A stretch of DNA of 64,000 nt from Bradyrhizobium vignae (GTDB lineage: Bacteria > Pseudomonadota > Alphaproteobacteria > Rhizobiales > Xanthobacteraceae), in NCBI RefSeq assembly GCF_004114425.1, contig NZ_RDQF01000021.1, forward strand, positions 1-64,000, given 5' to 3'. The first letter of the stretch is position 1. Each line of letters begins with the position of its first letter. The position numbers and the translations under genes were made by a program. This document shows, in pieces, positions 38,929 to 47,269 of the stretch. The notes under the pieces were generated by a model. It made no database searches. It was not told where the DNA came from and saw only the letters and a program-made list of their open reading frames with translations.

Positions 38929-39294
38929 CTACATCTGCGGAATGGGCAGCACCGGCATCACTTCGATCGCCTCGCCCGGAAAGATCGCGAAATGCGGATG
39001 GTTCTCGAACAGCTTGGCAGCTTCCTCTTGCGATGCGGCGCGCACTACGGTGAAACCGGTGAGCGCGTTGCTGATCTCGGTGATGCCATTCGCGTCGATC
39101 CTGCGGGTCTTGCCGAGCGGGCCGCCCAGATCGACGATGACCGACTTGTGCTTCTCGACCCAGCCGTGCCAGGCAGCCATGCCCTCCTGCTCCTTCGCCT
39201 TTCGCTCGGCCTCGGGCAGCGCGCGCCAGGCCGCCATTTTCGACCCGGTCATGCTGCCGAGATAGACGGCGAGGAATTTGTGTTCGGTGCTCAT
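38929..39294 (-). CDS. YciI-like (YCII-related) protein
   Basis: 121 residues from the ATG at 39294 (MSTEHKFLAVYLGSMTGSKM). The small ferredoxin-like fold is suggested by WHGWVEKHKSVIVDLGGPLG, NALTGFTVVRAASQEEAAKL and the C-terminal IEVMPVLPI strand. Family members are small alpha/beta dimers, some with weak peroxidase or dehalogenase-type activity; the function here is unknown. It lies next to a DGPF-type YciI gene in the same direction, 74 bp apart, and may be co-transcribed. Confidence 0.75.
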   Translation of the reverse strand: MSTEHKFLAVYLGSMTGSKMAAWRALPEAERKAKEQEGMAAWHGWVEKHKSVIVDLGGPLGKTRRIDANGITEISNALTGFTVVRAASQEEAAKLFENHPHFAIFPGEAIEVMPVLPIPQM

Positions 39295-39368
39295 CGGCCT
39301 CTCCTCTGTTGATCGATTGATCTGTTGATCGGTTGACGACAGCCGCGATCTCATCGCGGCCGCGGTGG

Positions 39369-39773
39369 TTACTTCTTCAGTTCCTCCAAACCGGCGGCGG
39401 CCTGCTGCACGTCGGGCGGAAAATCGCTCATCTCCTGTACCTGCCGGATCTCGATGATTTCGTTCGGCGAAGCCGGGCACTTCTTCGCCCAGGCGATCGC
39501 CTCCTCGCGCGAGGCGACCTCGATCATCCAATAGCCGCCCAGGACTTCCTTGGCTTCCACGAAGGGCCCGTCGGTCACGACAGGCACGCCGGTCGCGAAC
39601 GAGACGCGCGCGCCCATCGAGGGCGGATGCAGGCCGTCGAGCGTGATCAGCACGCCGGCATCCTTCAGCGCCTCGTTGTAGCGCATCATCGCGGCAACCC
39701 GCTCGGGATCGAGCTGCACGTCCGGCGGCGCGTTCTCGTAGCCAAGCGGAATCATCAGCATCATGAATCGCAT
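39369..39773 (-). CDS. YciI family protein, DGPF type
   Basis: 134 residues starting MRFMMLMIPLGYENAPPDVQ. The diagnostic VTDGPFVEAKEVLGGYWMIE gives the DGPF motif of the proteins regularly encoded beside ECF42 sigma factors. Such a sigma factor lies at 43467-44753 in this window. The biochemical role of DGPF proteins is unknown. It precedes the shorter YciI gene at 38929. Confidence 0.85.
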   Translation of the reverse strand: MRFMMLMIPLGYENAPPDVQLDPERVAAMMRYNEALKDAGVLITLDGLHPPSMGARVSFATGVPVVTDGPFVEAKEVLGGYWMIEVASREEAIAWAKKCPASPNEIIEIRQVQEMSDFPPDVQQAAAGLEELKK

Positions 39774-40099
39774 GAGGTTTCCTTGCTTTCACTGTCGGGG
39801 CGAGCAGCGGCGGGGCCACGCCCTCACTTTCCAAGACGAATGAACTGTCAGGGAACCGACATGGATGACGAAAATTATCTGGCAGCTCGGCGCGCGGCGC
39901 CAGCTCGCCGTGCAAGGCGCGGCGAGCCTCCAAGGATGAAGCGGCCCGACGCAGCCGGGCCTTTGCCCTTGCCGCTGAAGAAGCGGCGGCCCCAGGCTGA
40001 CGGAGATGGACTGGCGCTCTTCTTACCGCAACAGAAGCGAAGTAAAAGGCGCTGGCCGCCCGTGCGGCTTCCGTTTCCGCCAGAAGGACAGATCAGCCA
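39774..40099. other. 326-bp GC-rich intergenic region
   Basis: An open frame on the plus strand starts at 39860 and runs on out of frame into the SDR gene, but its Arg/Pro/Ala-rich product looks like a frame shadow. A GCTCGCCG/CGGCGAGC hairpin is visible near 39908-39932. No supported gene is seen. The region should contain the promoters of the divergent YciI and SDR genes. Confidence 0.35.
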
Positions 40100-40888
40100 A
40101 TGCCGCAAGCCGCGCAAAAAGTCGCCCTCGTCACCGGAGCCGCACGCGGCATCGGGCTTGCGACCGCGAAGAAGTTCCTTTCCGAGGGCTGGCGCGTGGC
40201 GCTGCTCGATATCGAGGGCGACCTGCTCGGCCCCGCGATCGCCGACATCGGCCAAAACGAGGCGACGCTGGCGCTGACCTGCGATGTCTCCGACGCAGCC
40301 GCAGTCAGCGCTGCAATGACGACGATGGAGCGGCGGTTCGGCCGGTTGGATGCGCTGGTCAACAACGCCGGCATCGCGGTGTTCGCGCCGCTGATGGAGA
40401 CGTCGGAGGCTGACTGGCGCCGCGTGCTCGAGGTCAACCTCACCGGACCGTTCCTCTGCACCAAGGCGGCGGTGCCGCTGATGCGTGACGGCAATGGCGG
40501 CGCCATCGTCAACATCACCTCGATCTCGGCCGTGCGTGCTTCGACGCTGCGTTCGGCCTACGGCACCAGCAAGGCGGGCCTTGCGCACCTCACCAAGCAG
40601 CTCGCGGTCGAGCTCGCTTCCCTCAACATCCGCGTCAACGCGGTTGCGCCGGGACCGGTCGACACAGCGATGGCGAAGCAGGTGCACACCAAGGAGATCC
40701 GCGCCGATTACCACGATGCCATCCCGCTCAACCGCTACGGCCTGGAGGAGGAACTCGCGGAAGCGATCTACTTTCTGTGCTCGGAACGCGCCAGCTACAT
40801 CACCGGCCAAATTTTGGCCGTCGATGGCGGTTTCGATGCGGCAGGTATCGGCCTGCCGACGCTGCGCGGCCAGCGCCGCAACGGGTAG
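40100..40888 (+). CDS. SDR family oxidoreductase
   Basis: 262 residues, a classical short-chain dehydrogenase. The cofactor motif is TGAARGIGLATAKKF, then NNAGIAVFAPL, the catalytic Ser in NITSISAVRAS and the YGTSK active-site pair. GQILAVDGGFDAAGIG closes the protein. NAD(P)-dependent oxidation of an alcohol is expected; the substrate is unknown. It ends 8 bp before the exported protein at 40897 and may form a pair with it. Confidence 0.9.
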   Translation: MPQAAQKVALVTGAARGIGLATAKKFLSEGWRVALLDIEGDLLGPAIADIGQNEATLALTCDVSDAAAVSAAMTTMERRFGRLDALVNNAGIAVFAPLMETSEADWRRVLEVNLTGPFLCTKAAVPLMRDGNGGAIVNITSISAVRASTLRSAYGTSKAGLAHLTKQLAVELASLNIRVNAVAPGPVDTAMAKQVHTKEIRADYHDAIPLNRYGLEEELAEAIYFLCSERASYITGQILAVDGGFDAAGIGLPTLRGQRRNG

Positions 40889-40896
40889 GAGTGCTC

Positions 40897-41334
40897 ATGC
40901 AACGCGCCGCGTTCGTCACCATCACGATGCTCGCGGCCGTGTTGATCGCGGCGACACCGGCGCGAGCCGAGATCCGCATCATCCAGTCCCCAGGCGGACA
41001 GGTCGGGCCCTTCCTCGATCTGTTCGAGAAAGTGCGCGAGAGCGGCGAGCGCGTGGTGATCGATGGTCCCTGCCTGTCCGCCTGCACGCTGGTGCTCAGC
41101 ATCGTCCCAGGCGAGCGCATCTGCGTCACCAAGCGCGCGGTGCTCGGGTTCCACGCCGCGCGCTCGGTGGACCGGCGCGGACATTTCTATGCCGAGCCGG
41201 AGGCATCGGTCGCGGTGCTTGCCGCCTATCCCGGCCCGGTGCGCGACTGGATCAGCCGCCGTGGCGGCCTCACCTCGCGGTTGCTCCTGTTGAAGGGACG
41301 TGATCTCGCCGCGATCTATCCGCGTTGTCGCTGA
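40897..41334 (+). CDS. Exported ClpP/crotonase-fold-like protein, putative
   Basis: 145 residues from the ATG at 40897, with GGAG upstream. A signal peptide ends at ATPARA. The mature part has IIQSPGGQVGPFLDLFEK, then VVIDGPCLSACTLVLSIVPG and AVLGFHAARS, a pattern reminiscent of small periplasmic proteins with a ClpP-like fold (Gly-Gly oxyanion loop and a Ser/Cys motif). Protease activity is not established. It follows the SDR gene closely. Confidence 0.6.
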   Translation: MQRAAFVTITMLAAVLIAATPARAEIRIIQSPGGQVGPFLDLFEKVRESGERVVIDGPCLSACTLVLSIVPGERICVTKRAVLGFHAARSVDRRGHFYAEPEASVAVLAAYPGPVRDWISRRGGLTSRLLLLKGRDLAAIYPRCR

Positions 41335-41866
41335 TGAAAGCCGGCAGCCGCCAGGCGCGTGACGTGAATGAGCGCTGGGAACCGCATCACATCGAAGGCG
41401 ATTTGCCTGGCTGGTTCGAGGCCATACGCCATGTTACCTGCGCTCGCATCCAGCGTGCGCACGGGTGATCTGCGCCATCAGGCGCTGGCTACGTTCAGAA
41501 AAGAGTCTGTATCACCGGCACCAGCTTTGCGCTGGCGCAGATGAGCATTCCCCAAAGAGCAAAATTGATCTGTAGCGCCGCCGCCATCGGTCGCTCCCTT
41601 GCAAGTGACGTCCATCCCAGTTTGTAGCTTTTATGAATCACCAATAGCGATTCTGGCGTGCAGATCACAGCCCAATATTGCGCCAATTGTTGTGCGATGC
41701 AGTTGGTTTCACGAAGCGGCCTCACTGCGCCCGCAAAGTGATGCGAAAGCAGGAGTCACATTCGTCCATGCCGGCAGATTTGTTTTTGCTTTGAGTTCCA
41801 TCGAACTGACGTGGTGCGTGTGTCTCACCCGCATTCTGCGCGTCCCATACGTAGCGAAGGCCTGGC
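41335..41866. other. Intergenic region with one candidate micro-gene
   Basis: About 530 bp, noticeably more A/T-rich than neighbouring genes in its second half. Apart from the 30-codon candidate at 41495-41587, no coding or RNA feature could be supported. The lower G+C may mark older decayed or acquired DNA. Confidence 0.4.
41495..41587 (-). CDS. Candidate 30-residue membrane peptide
   Basis: Starting MAAALQINFALWGMLICASA, this tiny frame encodes a single hydrophobic helix and a short tail. A GGGAGCGACC ribosome-site-like stretch precedes its ATG. I cannot name a family. Small single-helix proteins are easily missed, but chance cannot be excluded for 30 codons. Confidence 0.35.
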   Translation of the reverse strand: MAAALQINFALWGMLICASAKLVPVIQTLF

Positions 41867-42214
41867 ATGATTCGATACGGCTTCATCTTGCTCACTTTTT
41901 GCACAGCGCTGCTCGGAGGCGCAGGCGCTCCAGCGCAGGAACGTCGCCCCATCGCATGGGATGGTCTTGGCAAGGATCCGAACCGTCCTCACGTCGCGAA
42001 GCGGGGCGTCACGGACCACGCACTCACGGTAAGTGATCCCAATCAGGAGCGGGAAAGGGTACTCGGTACTTTGCGTCCATATTCCGAGGCATGGTGGGCG
42101 GTCCATGACGAAATACAGGCGGAGAACGACAGGCAGCTCGGCAGCAAGCTCGTGATCTGTCCTCGTTGCCTGGAGCCTTCGCCGCGCGAGGACGTCACCG
42201 GGTCGATCCGGTGA
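41867..42214 (+). CDS. Hypothetical exported protein
   Basis: 115 residues with a signal peptide (MIRYGFILLTFCTALLGGAG) ending near PAQE. The mature part has CPRCLEPSPRED near the C-terminus, a CxxC pair that could bind metal or form a disulfide. I do not recognise a family. It is monocistronic and convergent with the VOC gene. Confidence 0.5.
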   Translation: MIRYGFILLTFCTALLGGAGAPAQERRPIAWDGLGKDPNRPHVAKRGVTDHALTVSDPNQERERVLGTLRPYSEAWWAVHDEIQAENDRQLGSKLVICPRCLEPSPREDVTGSIR

Positions 42215-42321
42215 GAGGACAGACGGCCGATCGGCGCCGTAACGAGTCCATGCATATCCCTCTCCCGCAGCATCGAGAGAGGGGACCGCAACTCAACGGA
42301 TCGCGCGCGCGGTCGCGCCCG

Positions 42322-42735
42322 TCACATTCCCTCCGCCGGGCAGTTCACCATCCAGGGAATGCCGAACTTGTCGACGCACATGCCAAAGCCCTTGGCCCAG
42401 AAGGTCTTGCTGAAGGGCATGGTGAGGCTGCCCCCGTCGGCCAGCGCGTTGAACTTGCGCTCGGCATCCGCGAGATCCGTGACCGTGAGGGAAATCGAGA
42501 AGCCCTGCGGCTTCTGAAAATGCTCGGGCGGCGCGTCGGAGGCCATCAATACGCTGCCGTCGGGCAGCGACATGCGCGCATGCATGATCATCTTCTCGCG
42601 GCCGGGTGCCGCGGGCATGTCCGGCGGCACCTCCGAGGCCCGCATCATTGCATCGATCTTGCCGCCGAGAACCTTTGCGTAGTAGTTGAACGCCGCTTCG
42701 CAGGTGTCCTGATAGAACAGATACGGATTGAGCAT
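42322..42735 (-). CDS. VOC family protein, PhnB-like
   Basis: 137 residues, starting MLNPYLFYQDTCEAAFNYYA. ARMSLPDGSVLMASDAPPE and the C-terminal DKFGIPWMVNCP are typical of PhnB-like glyoxalase/bleomycin-resistance-fold proteins. These often accompany ECF sigma, YciI and SRPBCC genes, as they do here. The ligand and reaction are unknown. It is the last gene of a likely YciI-ECF42-SRPBCC-VOC run. Confidence 0.88.
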   Translation of the reverse strand: MLNPYLFYQDTCEAAFNYYAKVLGGKIDAMMRASEVPPDMPAAPGREKMIMHARMSLPDGSVLMASDAPPEHFQKPQGFSISLTVTDLADAERKFNALADGGSLTMPFSKTFWAKGFGMCVDKFGIPWMVNCPAEGM

Positions 42736-42768
42736 CGTTTCTCTCCTCTTCTTCGTTCGCAGTGAGAC

Positions 42769-43308
42769 CTATTGCTTCTCGGTGAGCTTCTTCAGGCCGG
42801 CGAGGCCCGCTTCGAAATCCTTGCCGATCATGCTGTCCATGTTGATGAAGACCTGCATCAGCTTGGACAGGAACGGGGCCGGACCGTACATCGCCCATGT
42901 GACGAGTGTGGCATCGCCTTGCGGCACAAAGGTGAACTCGGCGACATTGTGCCCTTCAAATGGCCGCTCGAAATCCAGCTTGATGCGGAGCTTCGAGGGC
43001 CCGTTCGCCTCCAGGATCTCCATGTGGCCGGCACCGACATTGTTGTTGCCGTCCCAGGCATAGGTCGCCCCCTTCCCCGCCGCGGTTCCGCCGAACGTCC
43101 GCTTCATGGCGGGATCGCGTCCCTCATAGGGCGACCAGGCGGTCCAACGGCGGAAATCGGCAACCAGTGGATAAATCGCATCGGCCCGCGCCTTCACGGC
43201 GAGGCTGCGCTCGACGCGGAATGTGTCAGGCTTGGTGAGGGCGAAGACGAGAATGCCTGCGATTCCGATCGCGAGCACGACGGCAATGATGGCAACGGCT
43301 CTCAGCAT
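42769..43308 (-). CDS. SRPBCC family protein with N-terminal membrane helix
   Basis: 179 residues from the ATG at 43308 (MLRAVAIIAVVLAIGIAGIL), with AGGAG upstream. One N-terminal helix (2-25) is followed by a START/SRPBCC fold: FRVERSLAVKARADAIYPLV, FRRWTAWSPYEGRDPAMKRT and AEFTFVPQGDATLVTWAMYG. Such proteins bind hydrophobic ligands; the helix puts the domain in the periplasm or anchors it. It lies just upstream of the VOC gene. Confidence 0.85.
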   Translation of the reverse strand: MLRAVAIIAVVLAIGIAGILVFALTKPDTFRVERSLAVKARADAIYPLVADFRRWTAWSPYEGRDPAMKRTFGGTAAGKGATYAWDGNNNVGAGHMEILEANGPSKLRIKLDFERPFEGHNVAEFTFVPQGDATLVTWAMYGPAPFLSKLMQVFINMDSMIGKDFEAGLAGLKKLTEKQ

Positions 43309-43386
43309 GAATGGCTCCTTGGATACCGGATTAAGACGAAAGGGCGCGGCAGGGGCCGACAGGAGCCGATGAGATTTTTCTTGCCC

Positions 43387-43457
43387 GTCATTCCGGGATG
43401 GTCCGAAGGACCAAATCTCGAGATTCCGGGTTCGCCCTCCGGGCGCCCCGGAATGAC
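43387..43457. repeat. Intergenic palindromic repeat (GTCATTCCGG type)
   Basis: GTCATTCCGGG and CCCCGGAATGAC mark inverted ends, with an ATCTCGAGATT core and a CGCCCTCCGGGCG hairpin. It is a relative of the element at 38808-38892 and lies between the ECF42 and SRPBCC genes. Confidence 0.75.
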
Positions 43458-43466
43458 CGTGAGACA

Positions 43467-44753
43467 TCATTTCGCCTTGGCGCTCTCCTTCGGCTTCGGC
43501 TGGCTGTCCCGGATCAGGCGATCGAGATGCATGCGGATGTGGGCGGCTTCGGCCGATGTATTGGCGAGCGCGATGGCGCGGTCGAAGGCGATGCGGGCTT
43601 CGTCGTTGCGGCCGAGCTGCATCAGGAAGGCGCCGCGCACGCCGTAGAAATGGAAGTAGTTGGCGAGCTTCGGCGCCAGCGGCTCGATCAGGTCGAGCGC
43701 AGCCTGGGGCCCGCGCACCTTCGAGACCGCGACCGCGCGGTTGAGTGTCACCACCGGCGAGGGCTGCACCACTTCGAGCGCCCCATAGAGCAGATCGATC
43801 TGGGTCCAGTCGGTCTCCCCCGGCGTCGCTGCGCGCGCATGCAGCGCGGCGATGGCGGCCTGGATCTGGTAGGGTCCGCTGCGGCGGTGGCGCATCGCCT
43901 TGTCGATCAGCGCGAGGCCTTCTGCAATCATGGTGCCGTTCCACAAGGAACGATCCTGATCGTCCAGCAGGATCAGCGATCCGTCCTCGGCAAAGCGCGC
44001 GGCGCTGCGCGCATGTTGCAAGAGAATCAGCGCCGTCAGGCCCATGATCTCCGGCTCGCTCGGAAACAGCCGCAGCAGCAACCGCGCCAGCCGGATCGCC
44101 TCCTCGCACAGCGGCTTCCTGATTTCGGCGGTGTCGCCACTCGCCGAATAGCCTTCGTTGAAGATCAGGTAGATCATCGCCGCAACTCCGGCGAGCCGTT
44201 CGGAGCGCTCGACCGCGCCGGGCGCCTCGAACGGCGTCCCGGCCTCGGCGACCTTCGCCTTGGCGCGCGTGATGCGCTGCTCCATCGCGGCTTCCGAGAC
44301 CAGGAACGCGCGCGCGATCTGCTTCACCGTGAGGCCGGAGACGATGCGCAACGCCAGCGCGATCTGCTGCGTCGCCGGCAGCCCTGGATGGCAGCAGATG
44401 AACATCAGCCGCAAAATGTCGTCGCGATAGTGTGAGCCGTCGAGCCGCTCGGCGAGCGCGCCCTCGGCGTCGTCGAGATCGGAGATCGCCTGGTCGTCCT
44501 CGGGCAGCGGCTGTTGCTTGCGCGCGCGCCGCACCTCGTCGATTGCGACGTTGCGGCCGACCATGATCAGCCAGGCCGCGGGATCGCGCGGCGGCCCGTT
44601 CTGCGGCCAGGTTTTCAGCGCGCGCAGGCAGGCGTTCTGAAACGCCTCCTCTGCGGTATCAAGATCGCGGAAATAGCGCAGCAGCGCGCCCACCGCCTGG
44701 GGTCGCGCCGAGGTCAGCGCAGTCTCGATCCAAGCGGTGTCGGCATCGCTCAC
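43467..44753 (-). CDS. ECF42-type RNA polymerase sigma factor with C-terminal TPR-like domain
   Basis: 428 residues, much longer than a plain ECF sigma factor. Region 2 (about 10-85: AEEAFQNACLRALKTWPQNG, PAAWLIMVGRNVAIDEVRRA) and region 4 (GLTVKQIARAFLVSEAAMEQ) are followed by ~230 residues containing MIYLIFNEGYSAS and TPR-like helices, the layout of group ECF42. That group has no anti-sigma factor and is regularly linked to DGPF genes. Here the upstream YciI gene overlaps by four bases, and VOC and SRPBCC genes lie downstream. Confidence 0.92.
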   Translation of the reverse strand: MSDADTAWIETALTSARPQAVGALLRYFRDLDTAEEAFQNACLRALKTWPQNGPPRDPAAWLIMVGRNVAIDEVRRARKQQPLPEDDQAISDLDDAEGALAERLDGSHYRDDILRLMFICCHPGLPATQQIALALRIVSGLTVKQIARAFLVSEAAMEQRITRAKAKVAEAGTPFEAPGAVERSERLAGVAAMIYLIFNEGYSASGDTAEIRKPLCEEAIRLARLLLRLFPSEPEIMGLTALILLQHARSAARFAEDGSLILLDDQDRSLWNGTMIAEGLALIDKAMRHRRSGPYQIQAAIAALHARAATPGETDWTQIDLLYGALEVVQPSPVVTLNRAVAVSKVRGPQAALDLIEPLAPKLANYFHFYGVRGAFLMQLGRNDEARIAFDRAIALANTSAEAAHIRMHLDRLIRDSQPKPKESAKAK

Positions 44754-45118
44754 GTCAGGTTTCCTCCGGGCCGGAAGACGCCGACGGGACGCACCTCGTA
44801 GGCGCCGCCGGGATTGGCGGCTCCAAGCTCACGCGCGACGTCGAGCGCGTCGTCGAGATTCTTGCAGTCGACGATGTAGAAGCCGAGCAGCTGCTCCTTG
44901 GTCTCGGCATAGGGACCGTCGAGCACCAGTGGCGGATCCTCCTTGCGCAGCGTCGCCGCCGCGGTCGTCGGCAACAGCCGCGCCACCGGCCCGAGCCGGC
45001 CCTGTTTGGTGAGCTTCTCCTGAACCACGGCGAGCTTCTTCATCACGGCCTCGTCCTGGTCCTTGCTCCAGGAGCCGACGAAGTCCTCATCGTGATAGCA
45101 AAGAATGGCGTAAAGCAT
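44750..45118 (-). CDS. YciI family protein, DGPF type, coupled to ECF42
   Basis: 122 residues from the ATG at 45118 (MLYAILCYHDEDFVGSWSKD); a GTG at 45127 would add three residues. The VLDGPYAETKEQLLGFYIVD motif is the DGPF box, here with Tyr for Phe. Its stop overlaps the start of the sigma factor gene, so the pair is translationally coupled. DGPF proteins are thought to work with ECF42 but their mechanism is unknown. Confidence 0.9.
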   Translation of the reverse strand: MLYAILCYHDEDFVGSWSKDQDEAVMKKLAVVQEKLTKQGRLGPVARLLPTTAAATLRKEDPPLVLDGPYAETKEQLLGFYIVDCKNLDDALDVARELGAANPGGAYEVRPVGVFRPGGNLT

Positions 45119-45259
45119 GGCCGGCACTTTCCTCGTCTGTTCTGAAGACGCGCCAATATGCCCCGCCCCGACAGGGCTGCGGAAAAAATTTGCAAGAAAA
45201 ATCCGGCAGATCGTGCCAAGGAGGGTCCTTCATCAAGCGGAACCGACGAGGCACTTCGA

Positions 45260-46225
45260 ATGACCCTGGGCACACTGGCCGTCCTCATCAACAGCACACA
45301 GCAGAACTGGCTGCCGGAGCGCTGGAAGGCCCGGTTCGAAGCGGTCTGCGGCGACCGCCGCGTGGTGCTGCTGCCGGACGCCGGGCTCGATCCGGCGGAG
45401 GTGCACTATGCGGCGGTGTGGAAGCCGGTGCCGGGCGATCTCGGTGCGTTCCCCAATCTTCGGGCCATCTTCAATCTCGGCGCGGGCGTTGATGCGCTGA
45501 TGGCGGACAGGAGCCTGCCCGATGTGCCGCTGGTGCGCGTCGCCGTGCCCGATCTCACCAATCGCATGACCGAATATGTCGTCCTGCACGTGCTGATGCA
45601 TCACCGCCAGGAGCTTTACCTCAGGCAATCGCAGCGCGAGAAACGCTGGGAACCAAAATATCAGTGGCCGGCAAGCGCGATCACGGTCGGCGTCATGGGA
45701 TTGGGCACACTGGGGGCCGATGCGGCCGACGTGCTGCGGCGGCTCGGCTTCCGTGTCGCCGGCTGGAGCCGCAGCCCGCGGACGATCGACGGCGTGGTGT
45801 GCTTCCACGGCGCTGCGCAGATCGACGCGTTTCTGCGCACGACCGACATTCTGGTCTGCCTGCTCCCGCTGACGCCTGACACAAACGGCATCCTCAAGCG
45901 CGACCTCTTCACAAGGCTCCACCGCAACAGCCCGCTCGGCGCGCCCGTGCTGATCAATGCCGGCCGCGGCGGCCTGCAGAACGAAGCGGACATTCTCGCC
46001 TGTCTCGACGATGGCACGCTGGGCGCCGCCTCGCTCGACGTCTTCGTGCAGGAGCCGCAGCCGAAGGACAGCCGGTTCTGGACCCATCCCAAGGTGGTGT
46101 TGACGCCCCACAACGCTGCCGACACCGATGCGGACGCGATCTCGGCCTATGTCGCCGAGCAGATCGCGCGGTTCGAGGCCGGCGGCGCACTGGAGAACGT
46201 GGTGGACCGGGTCAGGGGGTATTGA
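45260..46225 (+). CDS. 2-hydroxyacid dehydrogenase, GhrA-like
   Basis: 321 residues. The NAD(P)-binding motif is VGVMGLGTLGADAADVLRRL, and the catalytic Arg is in INAGRGGLQNEADI, with the Glu in VFVQEPQPKDSRFW and the His in LTPHNAADTD. This set fits the glyoxylate/hydroxypyruvate reductase A group, reducing glyoxylate or hydroxypyruvate in the cytosol. The ATG at 45260 was chosen because the conserved core begins there. It is divergent from the YciI-ECF42 genes. Confidence 0.88.
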   Translation: MTLGTLAVLINSTQQNWLPERWKARFEAVCGDRRVVLLPDAGLDPAEVHYAAVWKPVPGDLGAFPNLRAIFNLGAGVDALMADRSLPDVPLVRVAVPDLTNRMTEYVVLHVLMHHRQELYLRQSQREKRWEPKYQWPASAITVGVMGLGTLGADAADVLRRLGFRVAGWSRSPRTIDGVVCFHGAAQIDAFLRTTDILVCLLPLTPDTNGILKRDLFTRLHRNSPLGAPVLINAGRGGLQNEADILACLDDGTLGAASLDVFVQEPQPKDSRFWTHPKVVLTPHNAADTDADAISAYVAEQIARFEAGGALENVVDRVRGY

Positions 46226-46255
46226 GGCCGGCGGAGAGGCGCACGACCGTCTCTT

Positions 46256-46574
46256 AGTCGCGGTCGATCAGGGACTTTTCCGGCAAGCCGCTCGGCGCCG
46301 TCGAGCTCGTGATGGACAATGCCGATTACGAGACCTCGGCCGACCGTGCCTGGTGGCTTTCAATCGGCATCGCCGCGCTGGGCTCGTGCTCGCGACAGAA
46401 GAGATCGGCGCGCAGGTCATTGCCGTGCAAGGCGAGACATCAGGCGCCGACGGCATCGCAGCCACGGATGCGGCCGCGGAGGAAGTGCTGGGCTCGACCA
46501 TCGAGCTGTCGAAGCAGTCGCAGCGGCTGCGCGACGAGGTCGATCTTTTTCTTGCGCAGATCCGCGCGGCGTAG
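46256..46574 (+). pseudogene. Remnant of a methyl-accepting chemotaxis protein
   Basis: One frame (to about 46380) encodes DFSGKPLGAVELVMDNADYE and a hydrophobic helix like the end of a periplasmic sensor plus second transmembrane segment. The next frame (46384-46574) encodes ATEEIGAQVIAVQGETSGAD and a degraded EEVLGSTIELSKQSQRLRDE tail, resembling the C-terminal signalling region. Some 300 residues in between, including most of the methylation helices, are missing. No start codon or intact frame remains, so this is decayed. Confidence 0.6.
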
Positions 46575-46606
46575 CTGGCAATTGCGCGCAGGGGCCGGGA
46601 CGACAG

Positions 46607-47269
46607 CTAGGACTTGGCTCCCACCATCACATCGATCGCGCCCTTCACGATCGCCTCGAGCTCCTTGCGCGGGACGCGCGCGCGCGAGCGGATGGCGATG
46701 GTGTGGATGGTGGCGGAGGCGATCTGTGCCAGCGCGACTGGATCGGCGCTCTCTCGCAACTCGCCTTTCTCCTTGGCGCGGCGGAAGCAACTGGCAAAAG
46801 CCTTGTCGAGTCCGGTGAGACCGTCGAGCACCATGGCGCGGATCTCGGGATCGCCAACGGCCTCGGACGCCGCGGTCACGACCGTGAAGCAGCCGCGCGG
46901 GCCGGTGTCACCGGACAGATAGATGTCCAGCGCGGACGCGTAGATGCGCTCCAGCCGCTGCCGCAGCGGCATCTCCTGGCGAAAAATCTCGACCATGGAA
47001 GCGCCGGCCTCCTCGCGATAGCGCTGGTAGCTCTTGATGTAGAGCTCGCGCTTGTCGCCGAAGGCGCCGTAAAGGCTCGGCCGGTTCATGCCGGTCGCTT
47101 CGCTGAGATCGTCGAGCGAGGTGGCCGCGAAACCTTGCTTGCGGAACAGATCGAGCGCCTTGCCGAGCGCGACATCGGGCTCGTAGGCGCGGGGACGGCC
47201 ACGGCGCTTGGGTTCGCCGCGGCGCTCGGGCTCATTGGCAGCAGCTGGCGGCTTCGATTTTTGTACCAT
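46607..47269 (-). CDS. TetR/AcrR family transcriptional regulator
   Basis: 220 residues. A basic leader (RRGEPKRRGRPRAYEPDVAL) is followed by the helix-turn-helix AATSLDDLSEATGMNRPSLY and a TetR C-terminal domain. It is divergent from the glutathione transferase gene at 47376. A 13-bp inverted repeat lies across its start codon and between the two genes, so it likely regulates both. Confidence 0.88.
   Translation of the reverse strand: MVQKSKPPAAANEPERRGEPKRRGRPRAYEPDVALGKALDLFRKQGFAATSLDDLSEATGMNRPSLYGAFGDKRELYIKSYQRYREEAGASMVEIFRQEMPLRQRLERIYASALDIYLSGDTGPRGCFTVVTAASEAVGDPEIRAMVLDGLTGLDKAFASCFRRAKEKGELRESADPVALAQIASATIHTIAIRSRARVPRKELEAIVKGAIDVMVGAKS

Noticed and set aside
39300..39340. 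Short TTGATC direct repeats in front of the YciI gene
   Set aside because: Four loosely spaced hexamers in a 30-bp stretch are too short and irregular to separate from chance.
39295..39933. Upstream in-frame extension of the YciI gene giving a 334-residue product
   Set aside because: The extension overlaps the DGPF gene in another frame and is low complexity. The ATG at 39294 has the family start.
43309..44109. N-terminal extension of the SRPBCC gene into the ECF42 gene
   Set aside because: It reads through the palindromic repeat and the sigma-factor gene in another frame; the ATG at 43308 has a good ribosome site.
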